Source: Pseudomonadota bacterium
Lineage (GTDB): Bacteria > Myxococcota_A > Polyangia > Polyangiales > Polyangiaceae
NCBI GenBank assembly: GCA_023431345.1
Contig: JAEYWK010000194.1
Span: forward strand, 62,001 to 126,000
Direction: 5' to 3'
Length of the DNA: 64,000 nucleotides
A program made the translations under genes and the position numbers. This document shows, piece after piece, positions 44,712-55,463 of the stretch. The notes below the pieces were generated by a model, which was not told the origin of the DNA, made no database searches, and worked only from the letters and a program-made list of their open reading frames with translations. Position 1 is the first letter of the stretch; each line of letters opens with the position of its first letter.

Positions 44712-45563
44712 TCAACGCTCGCCAGCGAGCGCGCGCGGCACGATCGCGATGGCGTAGCCGACCGGCGCTAGCGGCGGGCGCTGCTTGGCCGCCACCTGCG
44801 GAGAGAACCAAACGCCCGCCGACGGGCCGCCGTCGAGGTTGAGGGCCACGCGGCAGCCGAAGCCGCTCGGCGCCGGCTCGCGCAGAATCGCGGCGCTCTC
44901 GAACAGCGTCGGCCCTTCGCCGCGCGGGGCCGCGATCAAGATGAAGTGAAGCTGCGCGCCGACCATGCACACCACGGTGCGGGCCGCCCGGCGCCCGTCG
45001 TCGCGATGAATACCAGACTTGCCGTCGGCCTCGACGATCAGGGGGAAGCTCTGCACCGCGAGCGTAGGCTCGAACGACAAGCCGGCGAACGGCCCCAAGT
45101 AGACGCGCGTCGCATCCAAGGCGAGCAAGCCGCCCTTCGACGTGTCGCTGCGCCGGGCGAGCTCGACGCCGCCGCTCTTGAGCCAGGTGCTGGGCTTGAA
45201 ATCGGCCTCGAAATAGCCGCCGTTGACGACGGCCAGGGCGCCGGCCGGCAGGAGCTGAGCCAGGGCGGCACCGCGCTCGGGGCGCACGATCTCGAGCGTG
45301 ACCTCGCTTGCATCGAGCGCCAGCGCCGTAAAGCCCCAGAGCCGCGGCGCGTCGCTCCGGGCCGCTTCACCGCGCGCGGCGAGCGTGCCGCTCCGCACCC
45401 GAAGCCCGGGTACCTCGAGCTCGCTCGACACGACCGGAGCGAGCGAAGGTGGCGCGCTCGTGATCGGGGCGACGCTGGCCGTAGCCTCCGGCGACGGTGC
45501 GGCGGGCTTACGGCAAGCCGCGAGCGAGCCCAGGAGCACACCCATCAGTAGCGCGCGCCTCAC
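44712..45563 (-). CDS. Phosphodiester-glycosidase (NAGPA-like) domain lipoprotein
   Basis: 283 residues. The signal ends in LAAC (lipobox); a Ser/Pro/Ala linker follows. The domain has VVNGGYFEADFKP, RAARTVVCMVG and LNLDGGPSAGVWF, which define the NAGPA/phosphodiester glycosidase family (PF09992). Members remove GlcNAc-phosphate-type caps or act on cell-wall or exopolysaccharide phosphodiesters. It lies 3 bases after the GNAT gene, so they are co-transcribed. A surface polymer substrate is likely but unknown. Confidence 0.9.
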   Translation of the reverse strand: MRRALLMGVLLGSLAACRKPAAPSPEATASVAPITSAPPSLAPVVSSELEVPGLRVRSGTLAARGEAARSDAPRLWGFTALALDASEVTLEIVRPERGAALAQLLPAGALAVVNGGYFEADFKPSTWLKSGGVELARRSDTSKGGLLALDATRVYLGPFAGLSFEPTLAVQSFPLIVEADGKSGIHRDDGRRAARTVVCMVGAQLHFILIAAPRGEGPTLFESAAILREPAPSGFGCRVALNLDGGPSAGVWFSPQVAAKQRPPLAPVGYAIAIVPRALAGER

Positions 45564-45566
45564 GGC

Positions 45567-46388
45567 TCAACCCCAAGCCTGCGTCGCGAGGGCGTAGCGC
45601 TCGGGCACCTGCCAGGCAGCGCGCGCCGCCCCGCGCGCCATCTCGACGCGCAACGACACTTCTCGAAAGCCGATGCCGACGAGCCAGCTGCGGAACTCGT
45701 ACCGCTCCGCCGGCACGTCGACGCGCACGAGCCCCGGAGCAGCCGCGAAGACGGCGCTGGCGAGAGCGCGCGCCTCCTCCTCGCTTTGGGCCAAAATCGG
45801 CCCCACGAGCAGGCCCTCGCCTTGGGGGCTGGCGAGCGCGAAACCGCCGACCTCGCTGCGGACGCAGCAGCTAGCTTCCCGAAAGCGCGCTCGAAGCATG
45901 CGGCTGCGGTCGCAGCCGCTGAATCGGCGATCTGCAGCCACGAGCCACTCGGCGTCCGTGAGCGAAGCGACGGCCTGCCCGGGCGCGGCCGCGAGGCTCG
46001 GGCTTCCGACCAGAATCATCAGCTCGCCGGACACCTCGAAGCCGCGCGAGGCGTAGACGGGGCGCCCCCGCTCGGTCGCCGCCAAGCCGACCGGCTGCCT
46101 GCGCTCGTCGGCCAGTCTCAAGAAGGCGTCGAGCAGCCGCGCGCCGAGGCGCCGGCCTTGCAGCTCCGGAGCGACGACCATCTTGGCGAGGCATGCAGCC
46201 GAGCCGTAGTCGCCGAGCACGCCTTGAGCCACGAGCCGTCCGTCGATCCGTACGCCACGCACGTCGCCCGCCTCGTGCAAGACACGCCACTCGCTTTCGG
46301 CGTCGCGCCAACCGACGCTGTGCGAAAGCGCCAGATTGGCTTCGATGTCGCTGGCTAGAAGCTTCTCGAGCTGGGGCTCAGGGCTCAT
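45567..46388 (-). CDS. GNAT-family N-acetyltransferase
   Basis: 273 residues with an N-terminal GNAT fold: KMVVAPELQGRRLGARLLDA contains the acetyl-CoA loop (QGRRLG), followed by GLAATERGRPVYASRGFEVS. The C-terminal half (about 150-260) resembles the second domain of two-domain GNATs (DUF1248-like). Substrate is not evident. It is coupled to the NAGPA-like lipoprotein gene. Confidence 0.9.
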   Translation of the reverse strand: MSPEPQLEKLLASDIEANLALSHSVGWRDAESEWRVLHEAGDVRGVRIDGRLVAQGVLGDYGSAACLAKMVVAPELQGRRLGARLLDAFLRLADERRQPVGLAATERGRPVYASRGFEVSGELMILVGSPSLAAAPGQAVASLTDAEWLVAADRRFSGCDRSRMLRARFREASCCVRSEVGGFALASPQGEGLLVGPILAQSEEEARALASAVFAAAPGLVRVDVPAERYEFRSWLVGIGFREVSLRVEMARGAARAAWQVPERYALATQAWG

Positions 46389-46436
46389 GCGCTGCGCTCG
46401 CAGCGTGCCACGAAACCTGCGGCAAGGGGCGCCGGG

Positions 46437-48308
46437 CTATTCGGTCGCCACCAGCGTGCACACGGAATAGGCTGGAAGCTGGAGCGAGAAGGCGTTGTTG
46501 CCCTCCGTCGGGATCGCGCTACCGGCCGCGGGCTCGGCGTGGCCATCGGTGATGCAGTAGGGCTTCAGGCTCGCGTAGCTGGTGTCGTGCTCGACGGTGA
46601 GCGCGCTCGCCACCGCTTCCGCGGAGCGATTGATGGCGACGAGCACGAGGCGCGAGGGATCGGCCGAGTCGATGCTGGCATAAATGGCAGCGCGCGATAC
46701 GTCGCTGCTGGTGGCGGAGACCGACGTGTCACCGAAGGCGCTGCCTTGTCCGTCGTAGTTTCGGTATGCTTGGAACGCGCCGATCAAATACGGCGACTGG
46801 GTGCCGAAGGAGAGCGCCCCCGCGAGACCCACGCCGCGCTGGCCGAACGTGCCGAGCGCGTCGGCGGCTGCGATCGCGCCGCTGACGTGCGCGGTACCTC
46901 CGTAGGCCCATTCACTCAAAGAGACTCGGGTGCCCGGGTAGTTGTCGTCGACCGCGTCCTGCATCCAGCTGAGCAGCTCGATGGGACCGCCGACTAGGCT
47001 CCCGATCCAGCTGTCTTCGACGAAGTCCGGATCCCACAGCGAGCGGGGGGCTTGCACGCGCGCGGCGACGGCAGCGGGCGTCGCGCCGTCGTAAATGACG
47101 CGCGCCCCGTCCGGGTAGAGCTCGGAGAGCCAGTGCAGGTCGACGTAGTCGAGCAAGCGTACGCCCGCTTGCTGGCTGCGCTCGCTCATGCCTTGGAGAA
47201 AATACGGCAAAAATGGGCCATCAGTCGCGAAGTCGGGCGATTCCTGCAGGTTGTAAGCCGCCAGGAAGCCGTAACCGACCAGGCCGAGCACCGGCGCACC
47301 GGCCCAGTTGTCCTTGATGGCCTTGGCGTAGCTTTCACTCAGCGCGAGGTGCTCGGCGTAGCCGAGCGGCTGGCTGCGCAGCTTGTCGTGATCGAGGTGC
47401 CAAAGCTCGGGCTGGCTATCCAGCGAGAAGAGCAGGTTGGCGTCACCCCGTACGCTCTTCAGGAAGGCGACCAGCTCGTCTTGGTTGACCCAGCCATCGC
47501 TGGTATCGGGCGTGAGCGACAGGGCCGCACCTTTGTGGGCGCGGCTCTTCACGACCCGCGTGTTCAGGTAATCCACGCTGGCGGAGATGTCGCCCGAGCA
47601 TTCGGGAGCCGCGCTACCGGAAGCCTTGTCGGCCGCCACGTAGCCCAGCGTCGGCAGCGTCACCACGCTACCGGCATGGACGGCGGCCGCTGCGTCGATT
47701 CGCTCGACGATGGCCGCGCCGGGAGAGCTCGACGCCGACAGGGCGTCGTTGTTCTCGTTGCAGTCGGCCTTGCCGGCGTTCGACGCGTTCGTCTCCCAGT
47801 TGTAGGTGCTCCACGAGTTGCTGCGATGCCGGCAGAACGTGAAGCGCGCCTTGGCATCGTCGCAGTCGAGGCCTGGTTGGTTCGCGCCGTAAATGAGCGG
47901 TGAGATCGGACGCACGCCCTCGTCAGCGTGCACCGAAAAAACGATGCGCTCGCCGGTCGTCTCTCCGCCTGCGCCCGCGCTTGCCCCTTCGCCGGCGGCA
48001 TTCCCGTGCCCCGCGTCGCCGCCACCGCTGGTGCCACCACCGCTGGTACCGCCGCCGCTGGTGCCGCCCGAGTCGACGCCGCCCTCGCCCATGTCGCCTG
48101 CGCTCCCCGCTTGGCCTGCGTCAGCGCCGCTGCCATTGCCCGCGTTCGCAGCTGCGCCGGCACCCCCGGCGGCGCGAGCGCCGTCGCCCCCGTCGCCGCC
48201 TTGCGCGTCGGTACCGCCGCTGCCCTGGGGCTTCTCCGTCTCGCTACCGCATGCAAGCGCGAGCGCGCACGCAGCCACCCACGCCAAGCCAGCGCCTCGT
48301 CCACTCAT
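46437..48308 (-). CDS. GH44-like secreted lipoprotein lacking the acid/base Glu
   Basis: 623 residues from ATG 48308 (upstream starts make a poor signal peptide). The signal ends in LALAC (lipobox), followed by about 100 residues of Gly/Ala/Asp/Ser linker with three TSGGG-type repeats. The catalytic domain matches glycoside hydrolase family 44: SNSWSTYNWETNASNAGKAD, then the acid/base region LLFSLDSQPELW, where family members have NEP (a Glu) and this protein has Ser298-Gln299. The nucleophile region VSLSEWAYGG keeps Glu466. A C-terminal beta domain follows. GH44 enzymes cut beta-1,4-glucan or xyloglucan; here activity may be lost or altered. Confidence 0.85.
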   Translation of the reverse strand: MSGRGAGLAWVAACALALACGSETEKPQGSGGTDAQGGDGGDGARAAGGAGAAANAGNGSGADAGQAGSAGDMGEGGVDSGGTSGGGTSGGGTSGGGDAGHGNAAGEGASAGAGGETTGERIVFSVHADEGVRPISPLIYGANQPGLDCDDAKARFTFCRHRSNSWSTYNWETNASNAGKADCNENNDALSASSSPGAAIVERIDAAAAVHAGSVVTLPTLGYVAADKASGSAAPECSGDISASVDYLNTRVVKSRAHKGAALSLTPDTSDGWVNQDELVAFLKSVRGDANLLFSLDSQPELWHLDHDKLRSQPLGYAEHLALSESYAKAIKDNWAGAPVLGLVGYGFLAAYNLQESPDFATDGPFLPYFLQGMSERSQQAGVRLLDYVDLHWLSELYPDGARVIYDGATPAAVAARVQAPRSLWDPDFVEDSWIGSLVGGPIELLSWMQDAVDDNYPGTRVSLSEWAYGGTAHVSGAIAAADALGTFGQRGVGLAGALSFGTQSPYLIGAFQAYRNYDGQGSAFGDTSVSATSSDVSRAAIYASIDSADPSRLVLVAINRSAEAVASALTVEHDTSYASLKPYCITDGHAEPAAGSAIPTEGNNAFSLQLPAYSVCTLVATE

Positions 48309-48908
48309 GCACTTCACTCTACTCGCGATGCGCTCAGCAACCAATGATGCGGTCATAGGCAATTCATTCCCTCGACGTCACGAGGCACTAGGGCAACAGG
48401 CGTAGCTCACAGCGGAAAGCCAAACCTGATTGCAGGACACACACCTTACTTAGGTGTAGGCACGCAGGTCGGTCTGTTCAAACATCGTGCAACGCCATGA
48501 ATTTAAACGCGTTGATGCGTTGTTACCGAGGCAGCTCTGCACGAGTGCTAGCATTCCGTCATCCCTACGGGTTGCGTCACGCTCGCCGCGACAACCCTGC
48601 TGGATGATTTCGCGATGGCGGACGCACCGCCGCAGCGACCCGCGCGAGGCGACGCCCCCCCTGGAGGGCCAGGAGACGCAAGTCGCGCTCCGCTCGTCAC
48701 GCTTTGATGCGGAGCGCCAACGCGGCCCCGAAGAGCCGGGCGCTCGAGGGTGGGCGCCTGCAGCCGGGCGGGAGGCGCGCAGCCGTCGGCCGACCAGAAC
48801 GCGGAAATGTCAGAAAATGGCGACGATTCGAGAGGACGAAGCGCGGAAACCCTCGCAATTTCGCACTAAACTGCTGGCGGCGGGCCCAGTTCGAGGTAGT
48901 GGTGCCGC
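48309..48908. other. 600-base region between GH44-like and SlyD-like genes
   Basis: No convincing gene. Short open frames that cross it have Arg-rich, gene-unlike translations. It contains an inverted repeat ACACCT-TACTT-AGGTGT (48441-48457) and an AT-rich patch near 48500, both on the side of the GH44-like promoter. The right part may hold the promoter for the SlyD-like gene. Confidence 0.5.
48441..48457. promoter_or_regulatory. Perfect inverted repeat upstream of the GH44-like gene
   Basis: ACACCT and AGGTGT, separated by TACTT, lie 133 bases before the GH44-like start. Size fits a dimeric regulator site; no evidence for which one. Confidence 0.35.
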
Positions 48909-49409
48909 ATGCCCGAACCGCTGATCGCCGACGGCCAAGTCGTCACCCTGCAGTACACGCTCCGCGCCGACGACGGCGAAGTGCTGGATTCCTCGACGCC
49001 CGACGACCCCATGCTTTACCTCCATGGCGCCGAGAACATCGTGCCCGGGCTCGAGCAGGCGCTCGCCGGCAAAGCGGTGGGCTACAAGGGCAAGGTCACG
49101 GTCGCCCCCGCCGACGGCTACGGCGAGCGCGACGAGGACGACGAACCCGACGCCATCCCGCGCAAGGCATTCCCGCCGGACATGGAGATCGAGCCGGGCA
49201 TGACCTTCATGGCCGAAGGCCCCAACGACGAGCACGCTCCGATTTGGGTGGTCGCCGTCGAAGGCGACAAAGTCTTGGTCGACTCGCAGCACCCGCTCGC
49301 GGGCAAGACCCTGCATTTCGAGGTCGAGGTGCTGGGCATCCGTGCCGCCACCCAAGACGAAGTGGCTCACGGTCACCCTCACGGCCCCGACGGCCATCAC
49401 CACCACTGA
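48909..49409 (+). CDS. slyD: SlyD-type FKBP peptidyl-prolyl isomerase
   Basis: 166 residues with an FKBP domain interrupted by an insert-in-flap region, the SlyD arrangement: LQYTLRADDGEVLDSS, YLHGAENIVPGLEQALAGK, VAPADGYGERDEDDE, then HPLAGKTLHFEVEVLGIRAA. A C-terminal His-rich tail (HGHPHGPDGHHHH) probably binds nickel or other metals, as in SlyD. It acts as a cytoplasmic folding helper and metal chaperone. It ends 2 bases before argC and is probably co-transcribed. Confidence 0.94.
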   Translation: MPEPLIADGQVVTLQYTLRADDGEVLDSSTPDDPMLYLHGAENIVPGLEQALAGKAVGYKGKVTVAPADGYGERDEDDEPDAIPRKAFPPDMEIEPGMTFMAEGPNDEHAPIWVVAVEGDKVLVDSQHPLAGKTLHFEVEVLGIRAATQDEVAHGHPHGPDGHHHH

Positions 49410-49411
49410 CG

Positions 49412-50347
49412 ATGGCCGCATCGAGCGTAGCCAAGGTCTTCATCGACGGCGAAGCCGGCACGGTTGGCCTCGGCATTCGGCAGCGTCTCGCCAGCGTCGA
49501 CGGCGTCGAGCTCGTCAGCTTGGCGCCGGAGCAGCGCAAAGACGCCGGGGCGCGGCGTGACGTCTATGGCCGCGTGGATTTGGCCATCTTGTGCTTGCCC
49601 GACGACGCCGCCAAAGACGCCGTCGCGCTCGCGAACGAGCTGCCCGGACAGGGTCCGAAGATCATCGACGCCTCGACCGCCCACCGCGTCGCTGCCGACT
49701 GGGTCTACGGCTTCGCCGAGCTGATCGAGGGTCAAGCCGAGCGCATCCGCACGTCGCGGCGCGTGACCAACCCCGGCTGCTACTCCACCGGGGCGCTCGC
49801 GCTGCTGCGTCCGCTCGTCAGCGCTGGCGTCTTGCCCGCCGACTACCCGCTCGCCATCAACGCCGTGAGCGGCTACACCGGCGGCGGTAAGTCGATGATC
49901 GCCGACTTCGAGAGCGGCGCGGCCGCCGCCTTCAAGCTCTACGGTCTCACCCTCGAGCACAAACACCTGCCGGAGATTGGGCATTACTCAGGCCTCGCGC
50001 GGCGTCCCCTCTTCGTCCCGTCCGTCGGCAACTTCGCGCAGGGCATGCTCGTCTCGGTGCCGCTCCACCTCGACGCGCTTCCGTCCAAGCCGACCGCCGG
50101 CGACCTCGAAGCCATCTTGACGGCGCACTACGGCGGCAGCTCCGGTCGCGTCGTCGTCCGCCATCCGGGCGACCAGCTCCGCACGGAGATCGACGCCGTC
50201 GCCCTGCGTGACACCGACCAGCTCGAGCTCTTCGTCTACGGCAACGACGCTCACCGCCAAGCCGTCCTCGTCGCCCGCCTCGACAACCTGGGTAAGGGTG
50301 CATCTGGCGCGGCGGTCCAGAACCTCCGGTTGATGCTCAACCGCTGA
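49412..50347 (+). CDS. argC: N-acetyl-gamma-glutamyl-phosphate reductase (type 2)
   Basis: 311 residues. An NAD(P)-binding N terminus (VFIDGEAGTVGLGIRQRL), the catalytic region VTNPGCYSTGALALLRPL with the active-site Cys, and VSGYTGGGKSMIADFE. The length of about 310 and the short Rossmann start fit the second ArgC type. It carries out the third step of arginine synthesis. No other arg gene is adjacent. The ATG at 49412 was chosen because further in-frame starts lie within the preceding gene. Confidence 0.94.
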   Translation: MAASSVAKVFIDGEAGTVGLGIRQRLASVDGVELVSLAPEQRKDAGARRDVYGRVDLAILCLPDDAAKDAVALANELPGQGPKIIDASTAHRVAADWVYGFAELIEGQAERIRTSRRVTNPGCYSTGALALLRPLVSAGVLPADYPLAINAVSGYTGGGKSMIADFESGAAAAFKLYGLTLEHKHLPEIGHYSGLARRPLFVPSVGNFAQGMLVSVPLHLDALPSKPTAGDLEAILTAHYGGSSGRVVVRHPGDQLRTEIDAVALRDTDQLELFVYGNDAHRQAVLVARLDNLGKGASGAAVQNLRLMLNR

Positions 50348-50432
50348 GGCGCCCCTCTGAAACCTGCCGCCGACCCGAAGCCTCTGCGATTCGGGCCGCG
50401 TTTCGGCAGCCCCCAAAGCCGGCCAGAACGCA

Positions 50433-50462
50433 AAACGGGCGACTCCGCGGAGCCGCCCGTTT
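50433..50462. terminator. Bidirectional terminator between argC and ftsH
   Basis: AAACGGGCG (50433-50441) pairs with CGCCCGTTT (50454-50462), with an inner CTCCG/CGGAG stem. Outer A and T runs on both sides make it look like an intrinsic terminator for both convergent genes. Confidence 0.85.
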
Positions 50463-50485
50463 CGACTTGAGCGCGGCTCGCGCTC

Positions 50486-52429
<1,944 letters not shown>

Positions 52430-52532
52430 TCGAACCTCGACAAACGAAAAAGAGCCAGTGGGCCCAACTGATCATGCCACCCGTGGCCTGAAACGTCGAT
52501 TGCCCAAAAGCACTTTGTTTCTTGTTTCTGGC

Positions 52533-53474
52533 TCATGACTTGCTGGAAGCGGGCGTCCGGCCGCGTTTGTCGCGGCTTTCCAGGTTCTGCTCGCTCGCTC
52601 GGTTCTGGCACTGGTTCTGACCACCCTCTCGCTCGGCGAGCGGCCTCTTGCTGACCAAGTCGCGACAGCCCGCGACGCGAATCGTCACTGAACGACCGAG
52701 CCTGCTCGCGCGCAGAACCTCGTGGATTTGCGCGCGATTCAGCGGAGCCGGCTCGCCAGCCTCATCGAGCTGGGGCAAGTCGGGCAAGGCCACACCCGAG
52801 AGCGCGTCTGCCAGTGCGTTCAGGTGACGGACGATTTGTGGAGAAAGTTGCGTGAGGAGCGGTACGAGCTCGCTTCGGACGCGCGCACGCAAGAACGCTC
52901 GGTCTGAGTTGGACGGGTCTTCGGCAAAGTCGACACAGTGCCGCGCGAGGTGCAGGAGCACGTCGCTCTTTTCCGCTCTCACGAGCGGGCGAATCACATC
53001 GTGGGCACGCGCGGGCAGCACCGCAAGGCCCCTCGGCCCAGAGCCGCGCAGCAGACGTAGCAGGACCGTCTCGGCGCGATCTGTCGCATGGTGCGCGGTG
53101 GCGATCAGGGCCGAGTGGGGCCGCGCCGCCTCGCGCAGCGCCGCGTAGCGCGCGTCACGCGCACGAGCCTGCAAGTTTCCGCCGCGGTCGACGCGGACAA
53201 GGGTCCGGGAGAAAGGCACGCCGAGCCGCTCGGCAAGTGCCTGGGCTTTGTCGAGCTCGGCCGCGGCGGCCGGGCGCAGACCGTGATCGACTCCGTGCGC
53301 GAGCAAGCGGAAGCCGAGCTGCGGAGCGAGCCGCGCCAAGACCGACAGCATGGCCTGCGAGTCGCCGCCGCCCGAGACCGCGGCCAGCACGCTCGTCGAG
53401 GCGAGCGCGCCGCACTCTTCGAGCAGCGTGCGGCGCACGAGCGAGACCAAGCTGGGCGGATGCGAGCGCGCCAT
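52533..53474 (-). CDS. tilS: tRNA(Ile)-lysidine synthase (short form)
   Basis: 313 residues from ATG 53474. The N-terminal PP-loop ATPase has AVSGGGDSQAML and the TilS-typical VDHGLRPAAAAELDKAQAL. It also has TAHHATDRAETVLLRLLRGSG and the conserved region RPLVRAEKSDVLLHL. It changes C34 of tRNA-Ile to lysidine so that it reads AUA. E. coli TilS has 432 residues; this one lacks most of the C-terminal domain, as in the short enzyme of Aquifex. It starts 9 bases after a small Cys-rich gene and precedes ftsH. Confidence 0.93.
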   Translation of the reverse strand: MARSHPPSLVSLVRRTLLEECGALASTSVLAAVSGGGDSQAMLSVLARLAPQLGFRLLAHGVDHGLRPAAAAELDKAQALAERLGVPFSRTLVRVDRGGNLQARARDARYAALREAARPHSALIATAHHATDRAETVLLRLLRGSGPRGLAVLPARAHDVIRPLVRAEKSDVLLHLARHCVDFAEDPSNSDRAFLRARVRSELVPLLTQLSPQIVRHLNALADALSGVALPDLPQLDEAGEPAPLNRAQIHEVLRASRLGRSVTIRVAGCRDLVSKRPLAEREGGQNQCQNRASEQNLESRDKRGRTPASSKS

Positions 53475-53482
53475 GGTTGCGC

Positions 53483-53680
53483 TCAGCTCACCTCGAACGC
53501 CTTGCAGAACTCGAGGCTCGTCGCGCGCGAAAGATCGACGCCGCGGTGCGGACCGGTGGGGTAGCCGTTGCCGCAAGCCAGCGTCTCGGGCGCGAAATGC
53601 GCGCAGCTCTCGCAGCCGAAGCGCAGCTCGAAGCGCTGCGCTTCTTCGCGCAGCCGCTGGTCGACGCGGCTCGTCGTCAT
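53483..53680 (-). CDS. Small Cys-containing protein in tRNA-modification cluster
   Basis: 65 residues with Cys23-x2-Cys26, then Cys36 and Cys59, which could bind zinc or an Fe-S cluster. Other features: FELRFGCESCAHFAPETLAC and a conserved-looking C-terminal FCKAF. Its ATG overlaps the upstream lipoprotein stop by four bases, and it is followed by tilS after 9 bases. Tight coupling supports a real gene. A role in sulphur or tRNA work is a guess from context. Confidence 0.72.
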   Translation of the reverse strand: MTTSRVDQRLREEAQRFELRFGCESCAHFAPETLACGNGYPTGPHRGVDLSRATSLEFCKAFEVS

Positions 53681-54306
53681 TGGAAGGGCTGCGCCGGCTG
53701 CCCGCGCTGGAAGAAGAAGTCGAACTCCCCCTCGACGTCCTCGCTCGTCACCGCCTCGGGGTCTTCGGCGTCGACCAGGTCGCGCGGGTCGGCGAAGCGC
53801 AAATTGTCGAACGAGGCGACCGTGCGGCGCGCGTCGGTGTTCTTTTCGTTCAAGTCACCGCTGAAGAGATACTTGAAAGTGATCTCGCCGCCGACGGAGT
53901 ACGTGGCGCTGTTCTGCTCGTGACAGGTCTGGTGCAGGTAAAGTGAGATGCTGACGAGCGGCGCGGCGGCGCCCGTCAGCGGCTGACCTGGAGGCGCGAC
54001 GCCCGGCGGCAGCCCGACGGGGATCGGCTCGCCCAAGCGATCACGCACGGCGTCGAGATCGGTCACGATCACGGTCATGCCGTCGGAAGCTTCTTGGTTG
54101 TTGTCGCCGCGTTGAATGCGGATCAAGAGCGACTCTTCGCGGTAGGGGTTGGCGGCGAAGAAATCGGGCTTCAGATCGAAGGGGCCGTTCCAGCACTCTT
54201 TCAGGTACAGGCGCGTCGTCTCCACCCGGCCGCTGCCGTCGCCCACGGTGCAGCCCGCGCTGGCGACGCCCAGCGCGAGCGCGGCGCCGGCACGCCAGCC
54301 CCTCAC
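53677..54306 (-). CDS. Lipoprotein in the mnmA-tilS cluster, unknown function
   Basis: 209 residues. The signal ends in ASAGC (lipobox). The mature part has KECWNGPFDLKPDFF, a conserved-looking IRIQRGDNNQEASDG and a Cys in LYLHQTCHEQNS; strand-rich, no known domain recognised. It overlaps mnmA by four bases and the Cys-rich gene by four bases, so it is translated from the same message. Why an envelope lipoprotein sits in a tRNA-modification cluster is unclear. Confidence 0.82.
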   Translation of the reverse strand: MRGWRAGAALALGVASAGCTVGDGSGRVETTRLYLKECWNGPFDLKPDFFAANPYREESLLIRIQRGDNNQEASDGMTVIVTDLDAVRDRLGEPIPVGLPPGVAPPGQPLTGAAAPLVSISLYLHQTCHEQNSATYSVGGEITFKYLFSGDLNEKNTDARRTVASFDNLRFADPRDLVDAEDPEAVTSEDVEGEFDFFFQRGQPAQPFQ

Positions 54307-55415
54307 GGCGCTGCCTCCGCCAGGGACGACGCCGCGAGCGGCTCGGTCTTCTGGATCAAGCCTCCGCCGAGCACCCGCTCGCCCGCGTAAAACACGGCGA
54401 ATTGACCAGGAACGACCGCCTGCACCGGCTTTTCGAACAGCACGAGCGCGCCGCTAGGCGTGGCCGCGATGCGCGCCGGAAGCGGAGCGCCCCGGTAGCG
54501 GACTTGCACCTCGGCCGAGAGCGGCAACGAAAGATCGCTGGCCAGGCTCACGTCGGTCAGCTCGGCCGAGCGAGCCATCAGGCGCTCCACCGGCCCAAGC
54601 TCGATTCGGCCCTCAGCGGCGTCGATGCCGACGACGTAGCTCGGCTTGCCCAGGGCCACACCGAGGTTACGCCGCTGCCCGACCGTGAAGCGATGCACCC
54701 CCGCGTGCTGCCCGACCACCTTGCCCGCGTCGTCGACGATCGGCCCGGGGCGAACGCGCCCCTCCGCGCGCTCACCGACGAACGTGTCGTAGCGGCCGCT
54801 GGGCACGAAGCAGAGCTCTTGGCTCTCGCCCTTCTGCGCGCCTGGCAACGCGAGCCGCAGCGCCTCCGCGCGCACCTCGGCCTTGTCGGAGTCGCCGAGC
54901 GGGAAGCACAGCCGCGCGAGCGTGCTCTCGGGGAGCATGTGCAAGAAGTAGCTTTGATCTTTGCTGGCATCGCGCCCGCGATGAAGCTCCGTACGGCCCC
55001 CTCGCTCGACGAGGCGCGCGTAGTGACCCGTCGCGACGCGCGAGGCGTCGAGCTTATCGGCCAGCTGAAGCAGCTCTTTGATCTTCACGCCGCGGTTGCA
55101 GCGCACGCACGGGCTCGGGGTTTCACCGCCGAGGTAGCCGTCGACGAAGGGCTCGATCACTTCGCGCAGGAAGAGCTCCCGCCGATCGAACGCGTAATGA
55201 GGAAAGCCGAGCGCGTCCGCCACGCGTCGGGCGTCGTGGATGTCCTCGGGGGCGCAGCAGCGGCTTTTGACGCTGCCGTCGTCCGGATAATCCCAAAGGT
55301 GCAGGGTCACGCCGACGACGTCGAAGCCCCGCTCCAGCAGGCGGGCTGCAGCGACGGAAGAGTCGACTCCGCCGCTCATGGCTACCAGGATGCGCTCGCG
55401 CGTCACGGGCCGCAT
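54303..55415 (-). CDS. mnmA: tRNA-specific 2-thiouridylase MnmA
   Basis: 370 residues. PP-loop VAMSGGVDSSVAA, the first catalytic Cys in PSPCVRCNRGVK, FVPSGRYDTFVGE with the second Cys in QELCFVPS, and the C-terminal domains (RRNLGVALGKPSYVVGID and VVPGQFAVFY). It thiolates U34 of tRNA Lys, Glu and Gln. It is the first gene of the cluster mnmA-lipoprotein-Cys protein-tilS-ftsH. Confidence 0.95.
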   Translation of the reverse strand: MRPVTRERILVAMSGGVDSSVAAARLLERGFDVVGVTLHLWDYPDDGSVKSRCCAPEDIHDARRVADALGFPHYAFDRRELFLREVIEPFVDGYLGGETPSPCVRCNRGVKIKELLQLADKLDASRVATGHYARLVERGGRTELHRGRDASKDQSYFLHMLPESTLARLCFPLGDSDKAEVRAEALRLALPGAQKGESQELCFVPSGRYDTFVGERAEGRVRPGPIVDDAGKVVGQHAGVHRFTVGQRRNLGVALGKPSYVVGIDAAEGRIELGPVERLMARSAELTDVSLASDLSLPLSAEVQVRYRGAPLPARIAATPSGALVLFEKPVQAVVPGQFAVFYAGERVLGGGLIQKTEPLAASSLAEAAP

Positions 55416-55463
55416 CGTAGCCGGCTTCGCCGGGAAGGCTCGCCTCCGGGGCCGAAAATCAGC

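Noticed and set aside
48487..48924. Plus-strand frame of 145 codons before the SlyD-like gene
   Set aside because: Arg-rich, no ribosome site, no conserved segment and it runs into the real gene in another frame.
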